Shown: positions 9,424 through 20,529 of the stretch, piece by piece | Layout: each line of letters begins with the position of its first letter | How positions within the stretch are numbered: the stretch's first letter is position 1 | Assembly (NCBI GenBank): GCA_943736015.1 | Contig: OX031072.1 | Location: forward strand, 10,381,501 to 10,445,500 | DNA length: 64,000 nucleotides | From: Tridacna crocea | Taxonomy: Eukaryota; Mollusca; Bivalvia; Cardiida; Cardiidae | Direction: 5' to 3' | Position numbers and translations under genes: made by a program | Notes under the pieces: model-generated | Told to the model about the DNA's origin: nothing | The model's input: only the letters and a program-made list of their open reading frames with translations | The model's database searches: none

Positions 9424-10668
9424 GGACAAAACGCCCATGGTTTTAACATGATTCTTTTTGTACTATCATGTTGAAGTTGAATAAAATTTACTGCTTTAAA
9501 TACTTGTAGGGGTTGTAAGTTGTAAAAAATTATGTTTTTGTATAAGTTAAATTGATTTGATAAGATTTCTTCTTAAAATTGTGCTTTTTGATAAAAAATG
9601 TGTGTTTTTTTTTCTTAAAATTGTGCTTTATGACCAAAAATGTGTTGTTTTCTGTATACATTCATAATAAATTCATTTAAATTCTTTATATATATGTTTT
9701 TTCTTATTTGGTGCTTTTATAATGTTCAAATCTACTTCTAAACATTAGTGAATATGACAGGTGTAAAGTTGCAAATCAGGTGTCTTAATCCCTTCTCAAC
9801 ACCTGTCTTACCCAAGTCTGTATAGGTGTTAATATATCAATAGAAACTATCAACAAACTAGAGTTACAAATTAAAATAAGATAATATCTAAATCATATCT
9901 AAATCATTTTTTGCCTTTCATGTTTGATTTTTTTCCCTTAAAGGTGGGTATTTAGAATTTTTACATCTCACCAAATCAAAAAATATATATATCACTGAAA
10001 TTCATATGAAAAAATAATACAAATCATCAATAATTAAGATTCATAAAATTACAAAAAAAAATTTTTTTTATGGTGTTCCCTTAAAAGGCTACGTAGCCTC
10101 TTAAGGTATTTTTAGATTTCGCACCAAAAATCAATAAAGCATTTTGGAAATGCCAAGTGACTGGCACGTGACTCATAACGCTTAAATTCCATTACATAAC
10201 AAACATGTAATAATTATTTTCCATAATGTCTTCTTCGGACCCTATGTTAGAAACTTAATCTGTGTATTCCTGTATGTAGATGAGTGAATTGATCATCTAA
10301 AAATAGAACGTGTCTCCCGTATGTGTCGACCTGGGCTGTAGTAAATCTCTAATTTCTCGTGTTGTCGGACGGTGTTCGACTACTGGCGTTTTATGAATGA
10401 AAATTAAAAGACTTTGGGAGTATAAGGATGATTCTTTTGCAGTTTTGTACAATTTTTGTCCCAAAATCTGAAGGGCCACCTTTAAATCAAAGAGACTTGT
10501 TTTGAACACTTTAAAACTGTTTGCAAATTATGTGTGTTTAGTCAAATTTATATGCCTTTTATATATTATGGGGGGTTTTGTCCTAGGGGGCTTTTATCCC
10601 ATGGGGGTTTTGTCCAAGGGGGGTTTGTCCATGGGGGGTTCGTCCAAGGGGGGTTTTGTCCTACACTC
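9424..10668. mobile_element. Element with GGACAAAACCCCC word-array terminus
   Basis: The right terminus (10566-10668) is an array of GGGGGTTTTGTCC words ending GTCCTACACTC, the reverse of the 22335 element's start GAGTGTAGGAC. The left end (9424-9446) keeps one word, GGACAAAACGCCCATGG. The inside (9450-9937 and 10486-10560) is the reverse complement of 22460-23030. A TTAA element (9942-10481) is nested in it. The empty site is seen in the second copy. Confidence 0.75.
9942..10481 (+). mobile_element. 540-bp TTAA element (AGGTGG ends), copy 1
   Basis: The ends are AGGTGGGTATTTAG and GAAGGGCCACCT, flanked by TTAA at 9938-9941 and 10482-10485. The empty site with one TTAA is visible (reverse complement) in the 22335-23149 element. 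Target choice fits piggyBac-like or other TTAA-specific transposases. No coding capacity. Confidence 0.85.
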
Positions 10669-10728
10669 AAAATAGGTATGGCGGTCAAAATCCCCTTCAC
10701 GATGTATTGACCGCAAGGGCGGTCAATA
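10669..10728. repeat. GACCGCC word array, left of LINE
   Basis: GGCGGTCAAAATCCCC and ATTGACCGC words. The array continues beyond the inserted LINE at 13898-14010. Joining both sides across one TCAATA restores the normal word order. Confidence 0.7.
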
Positions 10729-13700
10729 CAATACAATACAATACCTTTATTCACTCTGTTCCTTTTACAGAAAACAAGAGGTAAATGTACATGAAACCAA
10801 TTTTAACGAGGCAAAAATTGTATAAATTTAGACAAACATAGTTCGAGTTCGTAATGTAAAGGAGAGAGAGGGGGGGTGGGGAGGGAAGAGAGGGTTGTCT
10901 AACTATTAATGATAAGTTGCAGAGATTAGTAAATTTACTTTTACATCAGTTAAAAGGAGTTTATGATGATTTTGATAAATTTACACAAATTTACAATTTC
11001 AGAGCGGTCTGTAGAATTTACTAAACGTTCAAATTTAACTTTGAAATTTTTTTAGAAATTAATTTTTTTCTATGATCACTGAATGAGTTACACTCAAAAA
11101 TATAGTGATATTCATCACCAAGGGAACTGTTACAGAGGTTGCAGATTCGTTCTCTGGTTTCAAGATTTGACCATCTTCCTACTTCAATAGGTAGTCTATG
11201 ATTATTTGTTCTAAATTTTATCATGTATTTCAAAAGTGCAGGAGGAGTCTGAATTAAATATTTTTCCAATCCGAATTTCTTTTTTATCAATCTGTAAGTA
11301 TGACAACTATCATTATTTTCGATTTTACTAAACCAGGAATTAATATAAAGATCTTTTAACTTTTGTTTTATTGTTAATTTTAACCATTTATCATATGGAA
11401 AACTTTGACTATCCCAAATATTTATCAAGCCACATTTGACAAGGATATTTTTGACATGTTTTATCCAATGGAAAAGGGTTATATTTGACATGGTTTCAGA
11501 GTTACAATAAATGTTATAAATATGTCTATATACATTTGTTACTAGATAATTATGTTTACGTAAAATAATTTTTTGACCAAAACGAGATGAATCTTATTTG
11601 TATATCAATAGATAAAGGATAAACCCCAGTTTCTCCGTAGATGATATGGGTTGGAGTTGACTTTTTTTATATCTAGTATGTATTTTAGAAACTTAAGTTG
11701 AACTTTTTCTAGAATTTGGTTATTTTCGAAAGACCAAAGTTCGCACCCGTAAAGCAAGATTGGTTTAACGGTTTTTTCGAATAAATCAATTTGAGTATCG
11801 ATTGGCAGAGCAAGTCTTTTAATTTTCCGAAGTAAACTGTACATCGCTCGAGTAGCTTGATTTGCAATTTCTTTCTTTGTTTTATAGAAAGAACCAGAGT
11901 GACTAAAAATAATTCCGAGATATTTGTATTCGTTTAAAGTTTCTATTGGCGCCTGATTATACGTAAAATTGTAGGTCCCTTGTCTTCCTTTTGTAAAAAC
12001 GACTACTATTGATTTCATTGTATTGACTGTGAGTTTCCATGTGTTACAATAATTTTCATATAAGTCTAATGTGTTTTGTAAGTCGTCTGCCGTACTTCCG
12101 AGTAGCACTGTGTCATCGGCATACAATAGTACAAACATTTTTAAGAGTAAGTTGTATTCCTCATTTAATTCATTCGGTGTGCTAAAACCGTTACATACTC
12201 CTGAGTTCTTAAAAAAGTCATGGAGGTCATTTAAATAGATCGAAAATAAAATTGGGGATAAATTTTCGCCTTGCCTTAGGCCATTTAAACATGGGATGAG
12301 ATTTGAGCACATTTTGCCTACTCGAAAGCATGATTTTATGTCATTGTACATATTTTTGATAAGACGTAAGCATTTACCGTTAATATTTACTGATATTAGT
12401 TTGTGCCATAGACCATCTCTCCAAACTTTAAATCGATAAACGCACAAAAAAGTTTTTGTTTGGACTTGAACGCTAACTGAATTAAAGAATGTAGTAAGAA
12501 CACATTGTCTGTAGTTGAGAAATCTTTCCTAAATCCTGATTGGTAATCATGTATAATTTTATTGGATTCGACATGTTGATGCAGACGTGTGTTAAGAATA
12601 CTGGTAAATAATTTTCCAAGACAACGTAAAAGAGTGATCGGTCTATAATTTGAAGGGATTGTGGGATCGCCTTTGTTTTTATAAACTGGGTGTATAATAC
12701 CAGAGGACCACGATTTTGGGAAAATACCTTTATCTAAAATTAAATTGAATAGTTTGAAGTAGACATGTTTAAGAGACACATAAGTGTACTTGATATGTTC
12801 GTTAAGTATTTTATCAATACCTCACGCTTTATTATTTTTCAGATTTTTCAAAGCTTTTTCAATTTCATCGTATGTTATATCACAATTTAATTCGTTTTCA
12901 GAATTCTCACCATTGATGTTTAAATTTGGCATATTATCTCCAATTTGTGACGATGAATTTATATCTTTGAAATAATCGTGTAAGTCTGTAATACTACACT
13001 TTATATCGCTTTGAGTGCTTTTGGAATTCAGTATTTTCCAAAATTTTCGGGGGTTAGAATGTTTTGTATTTTTAATTTCATTAGCTATTTTTCCCCAGTC
13101 AATTCTAGAATATTTTGACAATGTATATTTATAATTTTTACTGCATTTTTTAAGATTTGACTTTTTTCACTTTTGCGTAATTTATAATTCAATTTCGCTC
13201 TGTGAAAATTTTTCCTTGCTCTTTTACAATCGCCTTTAAACCAATTAGGTAATGAATTAATAGTTAAATTGTGTTTATTTAATGTGCAATAATGATTAGG
13301 AGATTTAAATGTTGTTGTGCCAAAGCTTTTTTCTGCAGTTTCCATGAATAAACTACCAATACTTTCAACGACAGAATCTGTCTTTTTGATAATCTGTACT
13401 CTCATGACTGTGTTATTCTAGAAATCTCATCTAGAATTTTGTTTATATGGTCATTTTTCATATTTTTATCGAATTCGTCTTTTTTAAAATGATTCCATGT
13501 TTTTATGTCAGTATTCTCTGTTTGTGCGCAAGTGCATGTCGCTTTCGTGCGGAAAGAAGTACATAATGATACAGGACAGTGAACATCAGATAAAAGAGGA
13601 CAAAAATCCCTCACAGAGAGACAATCAATAAAACGAAAGAGACTAGAACTACATAAAAAATAATCGATAGTACTGACGTTTCTTGATGTTACTTTACCGT

Positions 13701-13897
13701 CTAGGTCACCTCTAGTTCTACCATTCAAAATGAATAAATTTTGTTCCTGAGCAAAGTCAATCAATTTATAACCGAGGTTATTCATTGATTGATCACAGTT
13801 TTTCCTATTTACGTTCACATTTGTGTTTTCAAATGATAAAATTTCTTGATTATATTCCTCAATTAATTCTTCCGAATTCAATGATTGGAGAATACAT
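10729..13897 (-). mobile_element. 5'-truncated non-LTR retrotransposon (APE-type LINE)
   Basis: Read on the minus strand, the order is: the C-terminal part of an APE endonuclease (13881-13402, STIDYFL and LSDVHCP blocks), a linker (13405-12822), reverse transcriptase (NYRPITLLRCLGK at ~12645, YADDTVLLGS at ~12115) and a C-terminal Cys/His motif (CNLCNSSLGDEYHYIFEC, ~11140). The frame is broken in several places, and motif A is damaged at the 12396/12447 junction, so it is inactive. It ends in a TATTG repeat tail (10729-10745). TCAATA flanks both sides (10723-10728 and 13898-13903) as a target duplication. The clade cannot be fixed by eye. Confidence 0.85.
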
Positions 13898-14010
13898 TCA
13901 ATATCCCCTTCATCAAATTTTAAAGGCGGTCAAAAGCCCCTACGCGATTTCGCATGGGCGGTCATTATCCCCTTCATCCACTCTTAAAGGCAGACATAAG
14001 CCCCTTTAAA
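13898..14010. repeat. GACCGCC word array, right of LINE
   Basis: AAAGGCGGTCAAAAGCCCC and GGGCGGTCATTATCCCC words, the reverse complement of the arrays at 25512-25720 and 27650-27860. Confidence 0.7.
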
Positions 14011-14750
14011 TAGGCTAGCATTTTCCGTTGTGATTTTGAACGAAGAAATGAAATCATGTCAAAGTGTCTTACCTGCGTCGTGCATCCCTATCCCCCTCCC
14101 CCTTTTTTCTTTGCTTGATGGTGATTTACACATTAAAATTGTTTCCTGCCGATCTTATACATTCAACATGTAAACGTGTCATAAATTTGCATCATAATAG
14201 ATAATTATCTTAATCCGTCCTCAGTTTGCCTCAATCATTTCAATAGATGTAAAGACAGCACCTTTTCCAATAAAAGAAAATAAATTACCAAAATGTACGA
14301 GTCATGTATTAAACACCAAGGCTATTTCCATATAATTTTGGTCAACTCGTTCAATAAAGATTACAGTACACAAAACACTCATAGAAGATACTCTGAATAC
14401 GTATGTTTCATTTTTTTTTTCAATGGAGACTTTTTCAATGAAGAATAAAGTAATAATACAATTACAAGAATAATTTTAGTCCATTTTTCGCCCAAAACTC
14501 GTCACCAGACAACAAACTTTTATCTACTTTTGTCCATTTTTAAAGTGTAGGCAGAGAACACTGTGGCTGTTAGTATTTGTGTGATTTTTGTACGATAAGG
14601 ATTAAAACATTGTGGGAAAAAGAGGAACTTCTGATACCAAGCATTATTGTATTTTCAGTAAAAAAAATTAAAAAGCCTGCTTTCTCGAGGTGTTCATATT
14701 TGAAATATTTCTAAGGGACGACAAAGAAACTAACTAGGAATAGCTTCATA
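14011..14750. other. Non-coding DNA
   Basis: AT-rich DNA without recognised genes. A decayed MITE trace (ACATTGTGGGAAAAAGAGG) lies at ~14600. Confidence 0.45.
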
Positions 14751-14756
14751 TGTAGA

Positions 14757-14805
14757 TCAAGACCAGACCGTATGGTCTGCGCAGTCTGATCTTGATCTAC
14801 ACTGT
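14757..14805. repeat. Short GATCAAGACCAGAC hairpin
   Basis: Imperfect inverted repeat around TGCGCAGTCTG, with GATCAAGACCAGACC on one side and GTCTGATCTTGATC on the other. It is one of a dispersed set in the window. Confidence 0.6.
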
Positions 14806-14859
14806 TCCCAACATGGACTTAACTTTTTCCTGAATGCTATTCGTTTATTTCCATGATTC

Positions 14860-15190
14860 TACAGGGCTCAGTAGTAAAGTGTAGGACCCGAGTCCTAATT
14901 CCAAGAACCATAATTGATAAAATGCCTTTGGAACATGTCGACTCGTTTTTGCGAGCCGCTGGGTGTCGCCGGTTTGATGACATCTCCTTTCTGAGGATTG
15001 ATGATAGGTCAAATTGTTATGTGAGAAAGCAGCCACTGGCTTGAAAGAAAATTGCGGGTTAATGGATAAATTGCCGATTTGAATGGATAAAAAAGCAACC
15101 TGGGAAAGCATTGATAGGTACACTGACCTCCGCGATATAAGTCAGATGCGGTTGAAAACGGCATTAAACAACATACAGTCAATCAACAAT
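14860..15190 (+). repeat. Possible SINE-like tail
   Basis: The segment ends GAAAACGGCATTAAACAAC followed by CAGTCAATCAACAATCA, a tail style common in mollusc SINEs. The open frame at 14853-15044 matches nothing recognised. Head and target duplication were not identified. Confidence 0.3.
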
Positions 15191-15429
15191 CATCGGATCA
15201 CCACCGGACAATTTCACACTTTCAGAATTTATATAGAGCTTTTAAAGCGATAATCAGACTTCATGTTTACGGAGGGGATCATGTCGGCATGGTTACCACT
15301 CATATGGACTGTTGTCTGCTACTTATAAGGCCTAAAAAATGGTTTGTTTAGGGTAACATCTCCAAAAATGTTAGGTAGGGTAGGGGCGAAAGTTTTATTT
15401 CAATTTTATTTTAAATCCCCCCTCCACCG

Positions 15430-15665
15430 CAAGCATTTTGAAAGCACTTAAAATCTTAACAACATGAAATCATGTAGACTTGTCAAAACCTAAGCATTTG
15501 TAGAAAACAAACTTAATGAGGATCAAAAGGTAGTATTTGCTTTTGAAAATGGAAAAAAATCCTTGAGGAAAAAAGGGAAAATGGTAGCTACCAGCTCTGA
15601 GTCCATTTCTCATTATATGTTCAAAAGACCTCAAGTCTGTCACTAATTTTCTTACTGTGTGTTAA
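15430..15665. mobile_element. Decayed TTAA palindrome MITE
   Basis: AGACTTGTCAAAACCTAAGC, then a degraded arm near GGGAAAATGGTAGCTACCAG and an ending TGTGTGTTAAATGG. Low similarity, but the parts are in family order. Confidence 0.4.
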
Positions 15666-15833
15666 ATGGTCAAATTCTATGTTCATTTATATAATACTTA
15701 TACGTGTAATACTTCTATATTTGCATCTGCTATTTCAAGCAGCTAGCTGTAGAGACTAAAGAATTTCTAGCACCTGCCTGGGTAGCTCAATGGATATACA
15801 TGTATTGTGCTACTTATGACCTAAAAGGTTTAA

Positions 15834-16375
15834 AGGTATGTATTTAGAATTTTTACATCTCACCAAATTAAAAAAAATATATATATCACTGAAAGTCATA
15901 TGAAAAAATAATACAAATCATCAATAATTAAGATTCATAAAATTACAAAAAAAAATTTTTTTTGATGGTATTCCCTTAAAAGGCTACGTAGCCTCTTAAG
16001 CTATTTTTAGATTTCGCGCCAAAAATCAGTAAAGCATTGTGGGAATGTCAAGTGACTGGTACATGACTCATAACGCTTAAATTCCCTATCATAACAAACA
16101 TGTAATAATTATTTTCCATAATGTCTTCCTCGGACGCTATGTTTGAAGCTGCTTCTGTGTATTCCTGTAAGTAAATGAGCGAATTGATCATCTAAAAATA
16201 GAATGTGTCTCCCGTTGATGCCAACCTGGGCCGTAGTAAATCTCTAATTTCTCGTGTTGTCGGACGGTTTTCGACTACTGGGGTTTATGAATGAAAATTA
16301 AAAGGCTTTGGGAGTATCAGGATGATTTTTTTGCTCTTTTGTAAAATTTTCGTCCCAAAATCTGAAGGGCCACCT
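15834..16375 (+). mobile_element. 540-bp TTAA element (AGGTGG ends), copy 2
   Basis: Flanked by TTAA at 15830-15833 and 16376-16379, with ends AGGTATGTATTTAG and GAAGGGCCACCT. It is closely similar to the copy at 9942-10481 over its whole length. Confidence 0.9.
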
Positions 16376-16379
16376 TTAA

Positions 16380-17990
16380 GGATGGTCTGATGGATGGACA
16401 GACGCATGCACAATCGACTCAGTGGTCATTGGCTTTGATTAAGCAATAAAAACATGCAGTTTCATGAAATTTTGTCCGGTAGCTTGAGGTACAGAGATGA
16501 AAATTTACATTTGACATGAAGCCCCCCCTTTTCCATGACACAGCAATAAATTCCAAAACCCTGACAATATGCACAAGGTCAAACAATCTGTGAGATATCA
16601 TCAATATCTGTTGAGATATGCACAGTAATTAGAGAGACTGGTAAAAATTAAATATAACATGAAGATCCCTTTATCCATGACACACACATCCTTGACAATC
16701 TGCGCTAGGTCACATGGTGAGAAACATTCTGTGAAAATTTCATCCAAATCCGTCTAGAAATGTGAGAAGAGTTGCATTCACAAGAAATGGATGTACGAAA
16801 GGACAGATGCAATTTAAATTTTACGTGAAGCCCCCTTTTTCCATGACAGTGTTATAAATTATAAAACCTTGACAGTATGTGCTAGGTCACATGATCTGAG
16901 AAAATTTCATCCAAGTCCGTTGAGATCTATTCAGTATCAATTAGAAATATTGGTGAAAAAAGAAATATAACATGAAACCCCCTTTTTTCATGATGCAGCT
17001 GTGAATTGAAAACTTAAAAACATTGACAATATGTGCTATGAATTTCATATAGCTCAGACACATTTTAACATTAAACGTTTTCCTTAATTTGATATCATTC
17101 ATTTTGTTATTTTGTTCCTTTTATTTTAATTTCCAATCATCTTAAGAAGAATCAGACATATTTGAAGCATTTGCAGACGACCCTGTGTCCACTGTCCAGT
17201 ATGAATTAGAAATATTGGTGAAAAATAAAATATAACATGAAAACCCCTTTTTCATGACGCAGCTATGAATTGCAAACCTCATAACCTTGACAATATGTGT
17301 TAGGTCACAAAGAAGAAGAAATGAGAAACACTGTCAAATTTCATCCAAATCCGTAAAGAAATGTTAGAGGAGTGCTGCTGCCCCTCAATTTCATTTAGAT
17401 CAGACACATTTTAACATTAAATGTTTTGCTTAATTCAATATCATTCATTTAATTATTTTGTTCCTTTTATTTTAATTTCCAATCATCTTAACCCTTTACC
17501 CCATAAGGCATTTCTAATGTATCTCAAATTGACCCTAGATAACAGTAAAGATGGAGCCCTTTCTTATGTGTATATGACACCTTTTGATGGCCTAGAAAAC
17601 GTTGTGACAAAAGGTGAAATTGCTCGTCACGAGCAATTTCACCTTTTGCCACAATGTTTTCAAAAGGCTCCTACAAGCAATGCGTAGAAATGAGTATCTA
17701 TGGAGTACAAGGTGAAGAAGAATCAGACATATCTGAAGCATTTGCAGACGACCCTGTGTCCACTGTCCAGTATAAATTAGAAATATTGGTGAAAAATAAA
17801 ATATAACATAAAGCCCCCTTTTTTCACGAAGCAGCTATGAATTGCAAACCTCATAACCTGGACAATATGTGTTAGGCCACAAAGAAGAAGAGATGAGAAA
17901 CATTGTGAAGTTTTATCCAAATCCGTCAAGAAAATTGGGAGGAGTGCTGCTGCCTCTCAATTTCATATAGATCAGACACATTTTAACATT
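16380..17990 (+). repeat. Diverged ~155-bp tandem repeats
   Basis: ACATGAAGCCCCC-type phrases recur at ~16507, 16660, 16823 and 16973 (spacing 150-163 bp), each followed by a TCCATGACACAGC phrase and TTTCATCCAAATCCGT. Two further units start near 17236 and 17807, separated by the MITE at 17488. The opening GGATGGACAGACGCATG resembles the head of other ~157-bp repeat elements in the window. Confidence 0.6.
17488..17718 (+). mobile_element. Second-family palindrome MITE (GACAAAAGGTGAAAT core)
   Basis: TTAACCCTTTACCCCATAAG at the left; right end GGAGTACAAGGTGAAG. Core arms GTGACAAAAGGTGAAATTGC and GCAATTTCACCTTTTGCCAC surround CGTCACG. The ends of the core (GAAAAC, GTTTTC) match the main family, but the stem differs. 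A second copy is at 59549-59775. Confidence 0.85.
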
Positions 17991-18189
17991 AAATGTTCTG
18001 CTTTACTCGGTGTGCGGTAAAAAAGCCAGAAGTAAAAAGGCCATAGGTAAAAAGGCCATAGGTAAAAAAGCCAGAAGTAAAACGGTAAAAAGGCCATAGG
18101 TAATAAGGCCATAGGTAAAAAAGCCAGAGCTAATTTAGTATATATGGTTTATTATGAATAAAAGAGCTTATTTAGTAGTACATGATGTA

Positions 18190-18440
18190 GAGAAAGCTTT
18201 TTATTTCAGAAAATCTTTAGAAGTATTTTGGGAAAAGGAGAAGCCAATTTTTCCTTTTCACACAATGTTTTATATCCTATCTTGATGTGTTGTATGCAGA
18301 TTATTTCAATATGTCAGAGTCTGAAATTAGTTGTTTGATAAGGGGAACTTCTCCAGTCTTCAGCTACTGACTTTTGAAAACATTTACGGAAAAGGAGAAA
18401 CTGCCAATAACAAACAAATTTTCCTTTTCACACATTTCCC
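18190..18440. mobile_element. Decayed palindrome MITE traces (two)
   Basis: TTTTGGGAAAAGGAG and TTTCCTTTTCACACAATG near 18215-18265, and GAAAACATTTACGGAAAAGG near 18373-18395, each with only part of the palindrome left. Confidence 0.4.
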
Positions 18441-18462
18441 TATATTGATGTGTTGTATGCAG

Positions 18463-19580
18463 ATTTTTGTACGCCCAAAGGGTCGTATTATGTTATACCC
18501 CGGGTTGTCCGTCCGTCCGTTAGCAATTTCTTGTGTGTGCAACTCCTCCTACAGTTTCTATCGGAATTATTTGAAACTTGCCAAAATGAATTTCCATGAT
18601 GTGTAGTTGTGCATCTGGGTCTTAGAATTTGGATCGCTGTTTGCGTTCTGAAATTATCTGCCCTTGATTTATAAAAAAACCAACTTTCAACTTTGAATTT
18701 TTGTCCAGGCCATAACTTCCATACTATAAAAGGTATCAACTTGAAACTACATACACTGATAGAACACATTATGGAGAATTGCAGTGCACATAAACCATAA
18801 CTTTGCCACCTTTATTTTTTGAGTTACTGCCCTTTGTTAATTTTCAGTTTGAATTTTTTTCCAGGCCGTAACTTCTAAACTACAAAAGCTATTAACTTGG
18901 AACTTCATACATTGATAGAACCCATTGTGGAGAAGTGCATTGCACATGAACCATAACTCTGCCACCTTTATTTTTTGAGTTATTGCCATTTGTTAATTTT
19001 CAGTTTGAATTTTTGTCTAGGCCATAACTTCCAAACTATAAAAGCTATTATCTTGGAACTTCATACACTGATAGAACCCATTATGGAGGAGTGCATTGCA
19101 CATGAATCATAACTCTGCCACCTTTATTTTTTAAGTTATTGCGATTTGTTAATATTCTGTTTGAATTTTTGTAAAGATCATAACTTCCAAACTTCAAAAT
19201 CCATCATCTTGAAACTTCAAAGACTAATAGAACACATTATGAAGAAGTGCATTGCACAAGAACCATAACTCTGCCATCCTTGTTTCTGAGTTATTGCCCT
19301 TTGTTAGTTTCCTTTTTGAATTTTCGTCTGGGCCATAATTTCTAAAATATAAAAGATATGATCCTGGACCTTCAAAGACTGATAGAACACCTTGTGGATA
19401 AGAGCAAATCACAAAATTGTAACTTTGCCACCCTAATTTTTTTAGTTATTGCCCTTTAATATTTTTCACATATCATGGAGGATAACTACTCTTCATTCAT
19501 GGCCCATCCGTCAATGCTGCTCATTTCACTGACAAGCCCCTTCGGGTGTATATGCGCCGCTCTGCGAAGCTCTTGTTTCA
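18463..19580 (+). repeat. ~156-bp tandem array, five units
   Basis: The phrase GCCATAACTTCC(A/T)AACTA recurs at ~18711, 18865, 19021, 19177 and 19333, spacing ~156 bp. The head has GTCCGTCCGTCC and CAACTCCTCCTACAG. The units share TGCA(T/G)TGCACA and TTTTGAGTTATTGCC with the units at 20900-22030, so the arrays are related. Confidence 0.7.
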
Positions 19581-19789
19581 ATATTTAACCCTTTTCTAAA
19601 TTCCCAAACAACGCAATTTAAGACAGGTCTCCTTTTACTTTTCTTGCTTATAGCATGAAACAATTTCTGCTTTTCCAACAAGGTTTTATATCCTATCTTG
19701 ATGTGTTTTATGCATGTTCTTTCAATATGAAAGAGTCTAAAATTAGTTGTTTGATAATCAAAACTGGTCATACTTAACACTTTTGCAGT

Positions 19790-19900
19790 TGCAGGTGATG
19801 ACTTTGGAAAACATTTCGGGAAAAAGGGGAAACTGCTCAAAGGGAGCAATTTCCTACAATGTTTGCAATCATTGCATACCATTATCTTATACTTCAAAGT
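19790..19900 (+). mobile_element. Decayed palindrome MITE
   Basis: GAAAACATTTCGGGAAAAAG on the left and AGCAATTTCCTACAATGTTT on the right keep the arm order. The TTAA ends are lost. Confidence 0.45.
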
Positions 19901-20529
19901 TTCCATGGAACAAACTTTCAATACAAGAAACAAACTAATTGCAAACAAGTGCAAACTGTCATTTCACAAGTCCAAATTTTAATCATAATTATGCAATTGG
20001 TCAATAACAGTTTTAAATAATACTGTTAAATTATGTAATAGGGCATTTCCTGCACCTATTATTGGTTTCAATTAATTTATCAACAAGTACTTGTAGATAG
20101 ATAAACAAATATAATTTCTATTAAATACAATTTATCTTGTTACCCATCCTTTTAGATAATATAGAATCAATCTTTATTTAGATACCACATATGTGTTACA
20201 TGGTAAATTCTTTTAATTTACATAATAAATGTAAAAAATTATGCACAAATATAAATGTTAGAATTAATGCACAAATCACCACAAATCATTTTCATTAAAT
20301 ATTCATATATATCAATATCATATTTAAAATATTTGGTATTTTCATAATAAATCATATATACATGTACTAAATTTGCTCTGGCTTTTTTACCTATGGCCTT
20401 ATTACCTATGGCTTTTTTACCGTTTTACTTCTGGCTTTTTTACCTATGACTTTTTTACCTATGGCCTTTTTACCTATGGCTTTTTTACCTCTGTCTTTTT
20501 TACTTAGATTCGCTTTACTCAATATCATT

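Larger units (their letters stand above)
18009..20511. mobile_element. 2.5-kb element with GGCCATAGGTAAAAA word-array TIRs
   Basis: Inverted termini of ~130 bp (18009-18145 and 20362-20511) are built from repeated AAAAAGGCCATAGGT words. They continue into matching GCCAGAG(C/T)-AATTTAGTA sequence. GCTTTACTC stands on both sides (18000-18008 and 20512-20520), a 9-bp target duplication. A 9-bp duplication with long TIRs fits MULE-like elements. No transposase is seen. The inside holds decayed MITEs and a ~157-bp tandem array. Confidence 0.8.

Noticed and set aside
14853..15123. Small frames on both strands near 15 kb as a gene
   Set aside because: No domain is recognised. The segment ends in a SINE-like tail and has no splice or start support.
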